Shown piece by piece: positions 28,707 through 36,789 of a DNA stretch of 64,000 nt. The stretch spans positions 1,116,001 to 1,180,000 of the forward strand of contig NZ_OBMI01000001.1 of NCBI RefSeq assembly GCF_900199185.1. The letters are read 5' to 3'. The stretch is from Sphingomonas guangdongensis. GTDB taxonomy: Bacteria; Pseudomonadota; Alphaproteobacteria; Sphingomonadales; Sphingomonadaceae. The stretch's first letter is position 1. Each line of letters opens with the position of its first letter. The notes beneath the pieces were generated by a model that did no database searches, was not told the DNA's origin, and saw only the letters and a program-made list of their open reading frames with translations. Position numbers and translations under genes: made by a program.

Positions 28707-29279
28707 ATGCTGATCGAAACCGAGACCACGCCCAACCCGGCGACGCTGAAGTTCCTGCCCGGCCGCACGGTGATGGACGGCGGCACCCGCGACTTCGCGA
28801 CGCCGGAGGAGGCCGCGGCGTCGCCGCTGGCGGAGGCGATCTTCGATCTCGGCGACGTGACCGGCGTGTTCTTCGGGCGCGACTTCGTGTCGGTCACCGC
28901 CGCGCCGGGTACCGACTGGTCGCTGCTGAAGGGTGACGTGCTCGCCATCCTGCTCGACCATTTCTCGGCCAATATGCCGCTGTTCCACGATCGGCCATCC
29001 GCCGGCTTCGCGGTGCCGGCAGCCGAGAGCTTCGCCGACGATCCGGCCGACGCCGACATCGTTGCCCAAATCCGCGAGCTGATCGACACGCGCGTGCGCC
29101 CCGCCGTCGCGAACGACGGCGGCGACATCGTCTATCGCGGGTTCGAGCGCGGCAAGGTCTATCTGCAGATGCAGGGCGCCTGCTCGGGCTGCCCATCCTC
29201 GACCGCGACGCTCAAGAACGGGATCGAGCAGCTGCTGCGCCATTACGTCCCCGAGGTGACGGAAGTCCGCGCCGTCTGA
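28707..29279 (+). CDS. nfuA: NifU-like Fe-S scaffold/carrier protein (Nfu)
   Basis: A 190-residue Nfu-type protein that delivers Fe-S clusters to apo-enzymes. The N-terminal Nfu_N domain opens MLIETETTPNPATLKFLPG, the family's typical start, and supports the ATG at 28707 (28698 is possible). The C-terminal NifU domain has RPAVANDGGDIV and the cluster-binding CxxC in GACSGCPSS. Both domains are complete. The following gene is 29 bases downstream and probably co-transcribed. Confidence 0.92.
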   Translation: MLIETETTPNPATLKFLPGRTVMDGGTRDFATPEEAAASPLAEAIFDLGDVTGVFFGRDFVSVTAAPGTDWSLLKGDVLAILLDHFSANMPLFHDRPSAGFAVPAAESFADDPADADIVAQIRELIDTRVRPAVANDGGDIVYRGFERGKVYLQMQGACSGCPSSTATLKNGIEQLLRHYVPEVTEVRAV

Positions 29280-29308
29280 TCGTTCGCCGACACCATCAGG
29301 AGCCATTC

Positions 29309-29902
29309 ATGGGTCAGCCGCTCGACGACGCCGCGCTCGACACGATCTTCCGCACCGCGCGTACCGCCAACCACTATCTCGACAAGCCGGTCGGCGAGGA
29401 CCTCCTCCACGCGGTCTGGGACCTGATGAAGTGGGGACCGACCTCCGCCAATCAGCTGCCGGCGCGGATCGTCTGGTGCGTGAGCGACGCGGCCAAGGCG
29501 CGGCTTGCCGAGTGCGCGAGCGGCACCAACGGCCCGAAGATCATGGCGGCGCCGGTGACGGCGATCATCGGCATGGACGAGAACTTCCACGAGCACCTGC
29601 CCGAGCTGTTCCCCCACGTCGATGCGAAGAGCTGGTTCGACGGCAATCGTGAGCTTCGCGCCGCCTCCGCCTTTCGCAACTCGTCGTTGCAAGGCGCCTA
29701 TTTCATCATCGCGGCGCGCGCGCTCGGCCTTGATGTGGGGCCCATGTCGGGGTTCGACGGCGGCGCGGTCGACAAGGCGTTCTTCGCCGACCAGCCCGGC
29801 GTGTCGACCAACTTCATCGCCACGCTCGGCTTTGGCGACCCTGCGAGCGTCCACGATCGCCTGCCGCGGCCCCCGTTCGAGCGGTTCAACCGGATCGCCT
29901 GA
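29309..29902 (+). CDS. RutE/HadB-type nitroreductase (malonic semialdehyde reductase family)
   Basis: A 197-residue FMN-dependent nitroreductase-fold protein. The motif WGPTSANQLPAR near 46-57 is the signature of the RutE group, which reduces malonic semialdehyde in pyrimidine breakdown. RNSSLQGAYFIIAARALGLDVGPMSGFD carries the FMN-contact region. No other rut genes are nearby, so the physiological substrate here is uncertain; a general aldehyde/nitro reductase role is possible. Confidence 0.82.
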   Translation: MGQPLDDAALDTIFRTARTANHYLDKPVGEDLLHAVWDLMKWGPTSANQLPARIVWCVSDAAKARLAECASGTNGPKIMAAPVTAIIGMDENFHEHLPELFPHVDAKSWFDGNRELRAASAFRNSSLQGAYFIIAARALGLDVGPMSGFDGGAVDKAFFADQPGVSTNFIATLGFGDPASVHDRLPRPPFERFNRIA

Positions 29903-29914
29903 CCGATCACGCAG

Positions 29915-30538
29915 GTGCGCACGCTCGTCATCGATACCGCGACCGCGGCCTGCTCGGGTGCGCTGATCGAGGATGGGCGGGTGGTTGCCGGCTTCCACGA
30001 AGTGGTGGGGCGCGGCCATGCCGAGCGGCTGCTGCCGCTCATTGCCGCGATGCCGGACGGGGGCCGGGCGGAGGCGGTACTGGTCGATTGCGGACCGGGC
30101 AGCTTCACCGGCGTCCGGGTCGGGCTGGCCGCCGCCATCGGCCTCGGCATCGGATGGTCCGTGCCGGTCCGCGGCTACACCTCCACCGCGCTCGTCGCCG
30201 CCGCAGCCTTTGCCGACGATCCGGCGCTCGCCGAGATTGCAGTCGTGCTCGAAGGCGGGCACGGTGAGGTGTTCATGCACGCGTTCGACCGCACGCTGGC
30301 CGACCTGATGCCGCTCGCCTCCCTGAGGCCGGAGGCGGCGCTCGCGGTGCTCGATGGGCGCCCTGCGGTGGGGAGCGGAGCCCGCTATCTGCAGGCGCTC
30401 GATCCGGCGCTGAACGCGCGTGACGCGCTGCCGGACGCGGCGCGCGCGGCGCTGCTGCCCGCGGCCCGGGCCGCGCTGCCGGTCCGGCCGATCTACGGCC
30501 GCGCGCCCGATGCCAAGCCCGCGGCACCGCGCGCGTGA
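29915..30538 (+). CDS. tsaB: tRNA threonylcarbamoyladenosine biosynthesis protein TsaB
   Basis: Partner of TsaD in making t6A37 in ANN-decoding tRNAs. The 207-residue ASKHA-fold protein starts RTLVIDTATAACSGAL, with GRGHAERLLPLI near 31 and the TsaB-diagnostic DCGPGSFTGVRVGLAAAIGL near 55-75. GTG start at 29915. Its stop overlaps the next start as GTGA, coupling it to rimI, as is common. Confidence 0.93.
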   Translation: MRTLVIDTATAACSGALIEDGRVVAGFHEVVGRGHAERLLPLIAAMPDGGRAEAVLVDCGPGSFTGVRVGLAAAIGLGIGWSVPVRGYTSTALVAAAAFADDPALAEIAVVLEGGHGEVFMHAFDRTLADLMPLASLRPEAALAVLDGRPAVGSGARYLQALDPALNARDALPDAARAALLPAARAALPVRPIYGRAPDAKPAAPRA

Positions 30539-31008
30539 GCACCCAGCTCCGCCTAACCGACCTGCGCCCGGGCGGAACCCACGACCTGCCCGCGGTCGCC
30601 GCGCTGATGGCCGACGCCTTCGATCCCCGCTTCGGGGAGGCCTGGACGAGTGCGCAGTGCATGGGAATGCTCGCGCTGCCCGGCGTCGCGCTGATGCTGG
30701 CCGACCAGGACGGGTTGCTCGCCGGTTTCGCGCTGTCGCGGGTGGTGGTGGATGACGGCGAACTGCTGCTGCTGGCGGTTCGGCCGCAGGTGCGCGGGCG
30801 GGGGATTGGCACCGCGCTGCTCCGCGCCGTGATCGCCGACGCGCGTGAGCGCGGCGCTGGCCGGGTCCACCTGGAAATGCGCAGCGGCAACAGCGCCGCC
30901 GCGCTGTACCGCGCGCACGGCTTCACCCAGGTCGGGGCGCGCCGCGACTATTACCGCGGCGGGCAGGGCGAGCGCTTCGACGCGCTGACGCTCTCGCTCA
31001 CGCTGTAG
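30535..31008 (+). CDS. rimI: Ribosomal-protein-alanine N-acetyltransferase (RimI-like GNAT)
   Basis: A 157-residue GNAT acetyltransferase. Motif A is LLLAVRPQVRGRGIGTALLRAVI (the Q/R-x-x-G-x-G/A acetyl-CoA loop) near 78-100; motif B includes LEMRSGNSAAALYRAHGFTQVG, typical of RimI. The RimI assignment is strengthened by coupling to tsaB through a GTGA overlap. Substrate in this organism (ribosomal S18 in E. coli) is inferred. Confidence 0.85.
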   Translation: MSTQLRLTDLRPGGTHDLPAVAALMADAFDPRFGEAWTSAQCMGMLALPGVALMLADQDGLLAGFALSRVVVDDGELLLLAVRPQVRGRGIGTALLRAVIADARERGAGRVHLEMRSGNSAAALYRAHGFTQVGARRDYYRGGQGERFDALTLSLTL

Positions 31009-31065
31009 CTTGTTGCGAGTCGGTCGCCCTTTTCTCTTGCGCGGCGCCGGACTACATCGCTCCCC

Positions 31066-31488
31066 ATGGCGCGCACCATCGACCTCGAAGCCCTGTGTCA
31101 GGAGAAGGGCCTGCGGATCACCGAGCAGCGTCGCGTGATCGCGCGGGTGCTGTCGGAGGCGGAGGACCATCCGGACGTCGAGAAGGTGTACGAGCGCGCC
31201 TCGGCAATCGACGCCGGCATCTCGATCGCGACCGTGTACCGCACGGTGCGGCTGTTCGAGGAAGCGGGCATCCTGGATCGCCACGACTTCGGCGACGGGC
31301 GGGCCCGCTACGAACCCGCCCCCGAGGCGCACCACGATCACCTGATCGACGTGGAGAGCGGCCGGGTGATCGAGTTCGTCGATCCCGAGCTCGAGCAGCT
31401 TCAGAAGCAGATCGCCGAGCGGCTGGGCTTCCGCCTGGTCGATCACCGCATGGAGCTCTACGGCGTCAGCCTCGATCGCAAGAACTGA
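31066..31488 (+). CDS. fur: Fur-family ferric uptake regulator
   Basis: A 140-residue Fur-type repressor. The winged-helix DNA-binding part has RITEQRRVIARVL and the recognition-helix segment ISIATVYRTVRLFEEAG (near 55-70). The metal site includes EAHHDHLID (near 87-95), the conserved HHDH of Fur. The CxxC structural zinc pair found after this motif in E. coli Fur is absent (VESGRVIEF), as in many alphaproteobacterial Fur/Mur proteins. It follows rimI by 57 bases and may have its own promoter. Confidence 0.9.
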   Translation: MARTIDLEALCQEKGLRITEQRRVIARVLSEAEDHPDVEKVYERASAIDAGISIATVYRTVRLFEEAGILDRHDFGDGRARYEPAPEAHHDHLIDVESGRVIEFVDPELEQLQKQIAERLGFRLVDHRMELYGVSLDRKN

Positions 31489-31537
31489 GCGGCGCTCCGC
31501 CGCCGCCACGCTGCGCATCGCAGCGCGGCTGGCGGCG

Positions 31538-32233
31538 ATGGTCGCGGCGCTGCTGGCTGCGCTGCTGCTCCACGGCACCTGGCGGCTGCTCCGACGCCGC
31601 TCGCCCTGGCCGCGGCGGCTGCTCGGGCTGATTGGCCGGATCGCGGGCGCGCGGGCGGAGCCGATTGGCTTGCCCGAGCGCCGCGCGGTCCTCTACCTCG
31701 CCAATCACCAGAGCTGGCTCGACATCCTCGTGATCGCGGGCGCGAGCGGCAGCGCCTTCGTCGCCAAGGGCGAGCTCCAGGACGTGCCCCTGATCGGCTG
31801 GCTGTGCGGCATGAACCACACGCTGTTCGTCGATCGCGGTGACCGGCTGGGGGTGGCTCGGCAGGTCGACCGGCTCCGCACGGCGCTCGCCGCCGATCAC
31901 CCGGTGACGATCTTTCCGGAAGGGACCACCGACGGCGGCGGCACCCACCTGCTGCCGTTCAAGGCTGCGCTGCTCGGGGCCATCGACCCGCCCGCACCGG
32001 GCCTGTGCGTCCAGCCGGTCTATGTCGACTACGGCGCGGCGGCGCGCGACCTCGCCTGGGTCGGCGACGAGCCTGGGCAGGACAACGCGCTGCGCGTGTT
32101 GGCGCGCCCTGGCAGTTTCACGGTCCGGCTGCACTTCCTCGCGCCCTTCGATCCCGCCCCGCTCGGTCGAAAGGGCGTTGCCGCACGGGCGCGGGCCGCG
32201 ATCGAAGCGGAGATGACGCGCGCGGCCGCTTGA
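31538..32233 (+). CDS. 1-acyl-glycerol-3-phosphate acyltransferase-like protein (PlsC family)
   Basis: A 231-residue membrane-associated acyltransferase. The catalytic HX4D motif is NHQSWLD (near 57-63) and the acyl-acceptor phosphate motif is IFPEGTTDGGG (near 127-137). The N-terminal hydrophobic segment is short from the ATG at 31538; a non-ATG start slightly upstream is possible, since the residues before it (LRIAARLAA) continue the helix. Likely makes phosphatidic acid or acylates a lysolipid/ornithine lipid. Confidence 0.85.
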   Translation: MVAALLAALLLHGTWRLLRRRSPWPRRLLGLIGRIAGARAEPIGLPERRAVLYLANHQSWLDILVIAGASGSAFVAKGELQDVPLIGWLCGMNHTLFVDRGDRLGVARQVDRLRTALAADHPVTIFPEGTTDGGGTHLLPFKAALLGAIDPPAPGLCVQPVYVDYGAAARDLAWVGDEPGQDNALRVLARPGSFTVRLHFLAPFDPAPLGRKGVAARARAAIEAEMTRAAA

Positions 32234-32251
32234 GCTAAGCGCGCGCAGATC

Positions 32252-33556
32252 ATGGCAACTCCCAAGACCTTTCACGTCAAGTCGTTTGGCTGTCAGATGA
32301 ACGTCTACGACGGCGAGCGCATGGCCGAGGCGATGGCGGCGAGCGGCTACGCGAGCGTCGCCTCGGAGCGTGACGCCGACGTCGTCGTGCTGAACACCTG
32401 CCACATCCGCGAGAAGGCGACGGAGAAGGTTTATTCGGACATCGGCCGCCTGCGAAAGGGCAAGCCGAACCAGATGATCGCGGTTGCCGGCTGCGTCGCG
32501 CAAGCGGAGGGCGCGGAGATCGTCCGCCGTGCCAAGGTCGACGTGGTGGTCGGCCCGCAGGCGTACCACAACCTGCCGCGGCTGGTGGCGGACGCGGCGA
32601 GGGGCGCGCCGGCGCTCGACACCAACATGCCGCTGCTCTCAAAATTCGGGGCGCTGCCGGCGCGGCGGCGGGTCGGGCCATCGGCGTTCCTGACCGTGCA
32701 GGAGGGCTGTGACAAGTTCTGCACCTACTGCGTCGTCCCCTACACGCGCGGCGCGGAGGTGAGCCGGCCGTTCGACGCGATCGTCGAGGAGGCACGCGCG
32801 CTGGTGGGTGCCGGCGCGCAGGAGATCACGCTGCTCGGGCAGAACGTGAATGCCTGGAGCGACGGCGACCGCGACCTCGGCGCGCTGATCCGGGTGCTCG
32901 ATCGCGTGCCCGGGCTCTCCCGCATCCGCTACACGACCAGCCACCCGAATGACATGACCGAGGGGCTGATCGACGCGCACCGCGATGTCGAGTCGCTGAT
33001 GCCGTTCCTCCACCTGCCGGTGCAGTCGGGCAACGACCGCATCCTGCGCGCGATGAACCGCAGCCACACCCGCGACAGCTATCTGCGGATCATCGACCGG
33101 GTCCGCGCCGCGCGGCCCGACATCGCGCTGTCGGGCGACTTCATCGTCGGCTTCCCCGGCGAGACCGAGGCCGAGTTCGCCGACACGCTCTCCCTGGTGG
33201 ACGAGGTCGCGCACGCCAGCGCCTTTTCCTTCAAGTATAGCCCGCGCGCCGGCACGCCGGCCGCGACCATGCCCGACCAGATCGCGCCGGAGGTGATGAC
33301 CGAGCGGCTCGCGCGGCTGCAGGAGCGGCTCGCGCGCGACCAGGCGGCGTTCAATCGCGCGACGGTGGGCAAGCGCTGCGAGGTGCTGGTCGAGCGCACC
33401 GGCAAGCTGCCGGGCCAGATGCTCGGCAAGTCGCCGTGGCTCCAGTCGGTGCTGCTGGAGAACGGTCCACCGGTCGGCACGCTGGTGGAGGTGGAGATCA
33501 CCGCCGCGGGCCCGAACTCGCTGACCGGCGTGCCCGCCTTGAGCGCCGCCGCCTGA
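32252..33556 (+). CDS. miaB: tRNA-2-methylthio-N6-dimethylallyladenosine synthase
   Basis: Radical-SAM methylthiotransferase acting on i6A37 of tRNAs. The 434-residue protein has the N-terminal UPF0004 cluster cysteines Cys14, Cys50 and Cys81 (SFGCQMN, LNTCH, VAGCVAQ) and the radical-SAM motif Cys153-x3-Cys157-x2-Cys160 ([10 protein letters not shown]), then VPYTRGAE and a C-terminal TRAM domain from about 370. All residues of both clusters are present. Starts 18 bases after the acyltransferase. Confidence 0.96.
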   Translation: MATPKTFHVKSFGCQMNVYDGERMAEAMAASGYASVASERDADVVVLNTCHIREKATEKVYSDIGRLRKGKPNQMIAVAGCVAQAEGAEIVRRAKVDVVVGPQAYHNLPRLVADAARGAPALDTNMPLLSKFGALPARRRVGPSAFLTVQEGCDKFCTYCVVPYTRGAEVSRPFDAIVEEARALVGAGAQEITLLGQNVNAWSDGDRDLGALIRVLDRVPGLSRIRYTTSHPNDMTEGLIDAHRDVESLMPFLHLPVQSGNDRILRAMNRSHTRDSYLRIIDRVRAARPDIALSGDFIVGFPGETEAEFADTLSLVDEVAHASAFSFKYSPRAGTPAATMPDQIAPEVMTERLARLQERLARDQAAFNRATVGKRCEVLVERTGKLPGQMLGKSPWLQSVLLENGPPVGTLVEVEITAAGPNSLTGVPALSAAA

Positions 33557-33566
33557 GCACGGTCGC

Positions 33567-34463
33567 GTGAACCGTGACGTGCGCGCGTACGCGATGCTCG
33601 CGTGCGTCATGCTGTTCTGGGCCGGGAACGCCGTGGCTGGCCGCGCGCTGCGCGATGCGGTGCCGCCGTTCACGCTCAGCCTGCTGCGCTGGGCAGGGGC
33701 GCTTGCACTGCTGCTGCCGTTCGCCTGGGCCCACCTGCGCGCGGACCGCGCGGGATTGCGCGCCCACTGGCGTCGGCTGCTGCTGCTGGGACTCGTCGGC
33801 GTTGCCTCGTTCAACGCCTTCAACTACCTCGGCCTCCACTACACCACCGCCAGCAATGCGCTGCTGCTCGGCGCGCTTAGCCCGGCCTGCGTGCTAGCCG
33901 CCGACCGCGTGCTGTTCGGCGTTCGGCCCGCTCCGGTGGCGCTGATCGGCGTGGCGATCGCGGTGGCGGGCGTCGTGGTGATCGTCTTCCGCGGCGACCC
34001 GGCGGCGGTCGCCGGCCTGCGGCTGGGGCGGGGCGACCTGCTGATCCTGATCGGCATCCTGCTCTGGGCGGTCTACACCAGCCTGCTCCGCACCAAGCCC
34101 GCGATCCACCCATTCAGCTTCCTGGCCGCGACCTTTGCGGTCGCGGTCGCCGCGATGCTTCCGCTGGCCGCGTGGGAGTGGGCGGCGGGCGAGCGCGTCC
34201 ACCTGACCGCCGGGGCGCTTGCCGGGATCGCCTATGTCGCGGTGCTGCCCTCGCTCGTCGCCTACCACCTCTTCAACCAGGCGGTGGCGACCGTCGGTCC
34301 GGGGCGCGCGGGGCAGGCGATCAATCTCCTGCCGCTGTTCGGCGCGCTGCTCGCCGCCGCGCTCCTTGGCGAACAACTCCATGGCTACCATATCGCGGGC
34401 ATGCTGCTGATCCTCGCCGGCCTGGCGATCGGCCTCGCCGCCCGTCCGGCGGCGCGCGCCTGA
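33567..34463 (+). CDS. EamA/DMT-family exporter
   Basis: A 298-residue membrane protein with about ten predicted helices arranged as two EamA repeats: residues ~8-135 and ~148-285. FWAGNAVAGRALRDAVPPFTLSLLRW at the N-terminus and AYHLFNQAVATVGPGRAGQAINLLPLFGALLA in the second repeat are family-typical. These drug/metabolite exporters often carry amino acids or related compounds; no specific substrate is indicated. GTG start at 33567, ten bases after miaB. Confidence 0.85.
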   Translation: MNRDVRAYAMLACVMLFWAGNAVAGRALRDAVPPFTLSLLRWAGALALLLPFAWAHLRADRAGLRAHWRRLLLLGLVGVASFNAFNYLGLHYTTASNALLLGALSPACVLAADRVLFGVRPAPVALIGVAIAVAGVVVIVFRGDPAAVAGLRLGRGDLLILIGILLWAVYTSLLRTKPAIHPFSFLAATFAVAVAAMLPLAAWEWAAGERVHLTAGALAGIAYVAVLPSLVAYHLFNQAVATVGPGRAGQAINLLPLFGALLAAALLGEQLHGYHIAGMLLILAGLAIGLAARPAARA

Positions 34464-34551
34464 TCCGCTCCGTCGCTTTTAGCGCTGTCACCCGCCCGCG
34501 CGCTCTGCCACACTCGCGCGCGGTGATCCTTCCTCCCTGCCCTGGAGCCGC

Positions 34552-35550
34552 ATGAGCCGAAAGCCCGTTCCCGCCCAATCGGGCGAGCGCAGTCGCGCCG
34601 AAGTGACCTTTGACCGCCCGGAGCTGCTGCCGCAGCTGTTCGGCGAGTACGACACCAATCTGGTCGCGCTGGAGAACCGGCTCGGCGTCTACATTACGGC
34701 GCGCGGCAACCGCGTGCAGGTGGAGGGGACGGCCGAGCAGGTGGCACTCGCCCGCGACGTCTTGAACGGGCTGCACACCCGGCTGCTGCAGGGGCAGGAC
34801 GTCGATCCCGGCATGGTCGACGCGGTGATCGCACTTGCCGCGCAGCCGACGCTCGACGGCATCATCTCCGCCGAACGGTCGGGCATTCCGCCGATCATGA
34901 TTCGGACGCGCAAGAAGACGATCGTGCCGCGCACCATCGCGCAGACCCATTACATGCGCGACCTGCTGGCCAACGACGTCATCTTCGCGCTGGGGCCGGC
35001 GGGCACCGGCAAGACCTATCTGGCGGTCGCGCAGGCGGTCGCACAGCTGATCACCGGCAGCGTGCAGCGGCTGATCCTGTCGCGCCCGGCGGTGGAGGCG
35101 GGGGAGAAGCTCGGCTTCCTGCCCGGCGACATGAAGGAGAAGGTCGATCCCTATCTCCGTCCGCTGTACGACGCGCTCCACGACTGCCTGCCCGCCGAGC
35201 AGGTCGAGCGCCGGATCGCGAGCGGCGAGATCGAGATCGCGCCAATCGCCTTCATGCGCGGCCGCACGCTCGCCGACGCCTTCATCATCCTGGACGAGGC
35301 GCAGAACACCACGCCCGCGCAGATGAAGATGTTCCTGACCCGCTTCGGCGAGGGCAGCCGGATGGTAGTATGCGGCGATCCCAAGCAGGTCGACCTGCCC
35401 GGCGGCGTCGCGGGGTCGGGCCTGGCCGACGCGGTCGCGCGGCTCGAGGGGATCGAGCGGATCGGCGTCAGCCGCTTCTCCACCGCCGATGTCGTCCGTC
35501 ACCCGATCGTCGGCCGGATCGTCGAGGCGTACGAGGGCAGCGACGCTTGA
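34552..35550 (+). CDS. phoH: PhoH-family ATPase/RNase-associated protein
   Basis: A 332-residue PhoH/YbeZ-type P-loop protein. A KH-like N-terminal region (to ~85) is followed by the ATPase core: Walker A GPAGTGKT near 147-154, the LSRPAVEAGEKLGFLPGD block, Walker B FIILDEAQNTT near 244, and VVCGDPKQVDLP. In most bacteria it stands directly before ybeY and corC, and YbeZ-YbeY act together in rRNA maturation; here a toxin-antitoxin pair separates phoH from ybeY. Confidence 0.94.
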   Translation: MSRKPVPAQSGERSRAEVTFDRPELLPQLFGEYDTNLVALENRLGVYITARGNRVQVEGTAEQVALARDVLNGLHTRLLQGQDVDPGMVDAVIALAAQPTLDGIISAERSGIPPIMIRTRKKTIVPRTIAQTHYMRDLLANDVIFALGPAGTGKTYLAVAQAVAQLITGSVQRLILSRPAVEAGEKLGFLPGDMKEKVDPYLRPLYDALHDCLPAEQVERRIASGEIEIAPIAFMRGRTLADAFIILDEAQNTTPAQMKMFLTRFGEGSRMVVCGDPKQVDLPGGVAGSGLADAVARLEGIERIGVSRFSTADVVRHPIVGRIVEAYEGSDA

Positions 35551-35553
35551 AGG

Positions 35554-35579
35554 CCGGGATATACGTGAGTATATCCCGG
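35554..35579. promoter_or_regulatory. Perfect 11-bp inverted repeat, candidate VapBC operator
   Basis: Arms CCGGGATATAC and GTATATCCCGG are separated by GTGA. The site starts three bases after the phoH stop and ends 17 bases before the antitoxin ATG. It is A+T-rich at the centre in a G+C-rich region and has no T-run, so an operator is favoured over a terminator. VapB-type antitoxins normally autoregulate through such palindromes. Confidence 0.6.
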
Positions 35580-35596
35580 TTCGAAGGAGTGCGGTG

Positions 35597-35878
35597 ATGG
35601 GGTCGCTGTACATCAAGGACGAGGAGACTGCCGCGCTGGCCGCAGAAGTCGCGCGTCGGCTCGGGACGACCAAGACCGAGGCGGTGCGTACGGCGTTGCG
35701 GGAAAAGAAAGCGAGCTTCGCTTCAGAAAAGCCCGGACCAGCCCCCGATATCATAGCGTGGTTACGCGAGCGACGCCGCACCCACCCATTGCCGCCCCCG
35801 ACCGGGTTGAAGGCGGATAAGGCGTTCTTCGACTGGCTGTCTGGCGAAGAGGATGTCCCGGACGTGCCGCGCGAATGA
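35597..35878 (+). CDS. vapB: VapB-like antitoxin
   Basis: A 93-residue protein from the ATG at 35597 (GAAGGAGTG gives a good ribosome site). The N-terminal 45 residues fit the Rv0623/PSK-type VapB fold: SLYIKDEETAALAAEVARRLG and TKTEAVRTALRE. The C-terminal part is charged/proline-rich and should wrap the toxin; it ends FFDWLSGEEDVPDVPRE. Its stop overlaps the toxin start (ATGA). An in-frame extension into phoH is rejected. Confidence 0.85.
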   Translation: MGSLYIKDEETAALAAEVARRLGTTKTEAVRTALREKKASFASEKPGPAPDIIAWLRERRRTHPLPPPTGLKADKAFFDWLSGEEDVPDVPRE

Positions 35879-36270
35879 CAAGCTTCGTTGATGCGTCTGT
35901 TCTCGTTGCGATTATCGCCGATGAGGCAGATGCGTGGGAGCAGGCGGAGCGGCTTCGGCACGCCAAGGACGTGATCACCTCACCGACGGCGATCTGGGAG
36001 GCTGTTGTCGCGCTCAGCCGCAGCCACAGTTTTGATCCTGAGGACGCGCGCGATGAGGTCGAGGGGGTTCTTCACCTGATAAGCGCCGTCGTGGTGCCGA
36101 TTGATGCGCGCGTGGGGCAGATCGCGTTGGAAGCCTACATTCGCTACGGCAAGGGTCGTCACCCCGCTCGACTCAATATGGGTGACTGCTTCGCCTATGC
36201 GTGTGCCAAGACCAACGACGCGACGCTCCTCTACAAGGGCGACGATTTCTCCCGTACGGACCTCGCATGA
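35875..36270 (+). CDS. vapC: VapC-like PIN-domain toxin (RNase)
   Basis: A 131-residue PIN-domain protein. The acidic metal-binding residues are present: Asp6 (SFVDASVLVAI), Glu42 (AIWEAV), Asp104 (NMGDCFAYACA) and Asp123/124 (YKGDDF). This is the VapC arrangement; such toxins cleave tRNA or rRNA and are held inactive by VapB. Start and stop both overlap neighbours by ATGA, so vapB-vapC-ybeY are translated in a chain. No lesion is visible. Confidence 0.88.
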   Translation: MTSFVDASVLVAIIADEADAWEQAERLRHAKDVITSPTAIWEAVVALSRSHSFDPEDARDEVEGVLHLISAVVVPIDARVGQIALEAYIRYGKGRHPARLNMGDCFAYACAKTNDATLLYKGDDFSRTDLA

Positions 36271-36779
36271 TCGACGTTGCCGTCCAATTCGAATCACCCT
36301 GGCCCGACAATGAGGATTGGGAGGCGCTCGCGGTTCGAGCCGCGCGCGCCGCGATCGAGCGGACGCCGCAGGCCGCCTGGCTGACCGGCACCGCCGTGAT
36401 CGAGATCGCGGTGCGGCTGACGTCCGATGACGAGGTGCAAGCGCTCAATCGTCAGTACCGCGGCAAGGACAGGCCGACCAACGTGCTCTCCTTTCCCATG
36501 GTCCAGCCCGACCTGCTCGATGCTGTCACGCAGGGATCCGACGACGGCGAGGTGCTGCTCGGCGACATCGTGCTCGCGCACGGCGTCTGCGCGGCCGAGG
36601 CGGCGGCGGAGGGCAAGTCGGTCGCCGACCACGCCACGCACCTGATTGTCCACGGCACGCTCCATCTGCTAGGCCATGACCACGGCGACGAGGCGGAGGC
36701 CGAGGCGATGGAGGAGCTCGAGCGTGCCGCGCTCGCCACGCTCGGCATCGCCGATCCCTATCTGATCCGCGAGGACTGA
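36267..36779 (+). CDS. ybeY: Endoribonuclease YbeY (rRNA maturation)
   Basis: A 170-residue zinc-dependent RNase needed for 16S 3'-end processing and 70S quality control. The zinc motif H-x3-H-x5-H is HGTLHLLGHDH with His129, His133 and His139, and the conserved Arg-rich block RQYRGKDRPTNVLSFP is near 63-77. The ATG at 36267 overlaps the vapC stop (ATGA), which selects this start over the upstream in-frame ATG inside vapC. Confidence 0.94.
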   Translation: MIDVAVQFESPWPDNEDWEALAVRAARAAIERTPQAAWLTGTAVIEIAVRLTSDDEVQALNRQYRGKDRPTNVLSFPMVQPDLLDAVTQGSDDGEVLLGDIVLAHGVCAAEAAAEGKSVADHATHLIVHGTLHLLGHDHGDEAEAEAMEELERAALATLGIADPYLIRED

Positions 36780-36789
36780 CGCGCAACCA

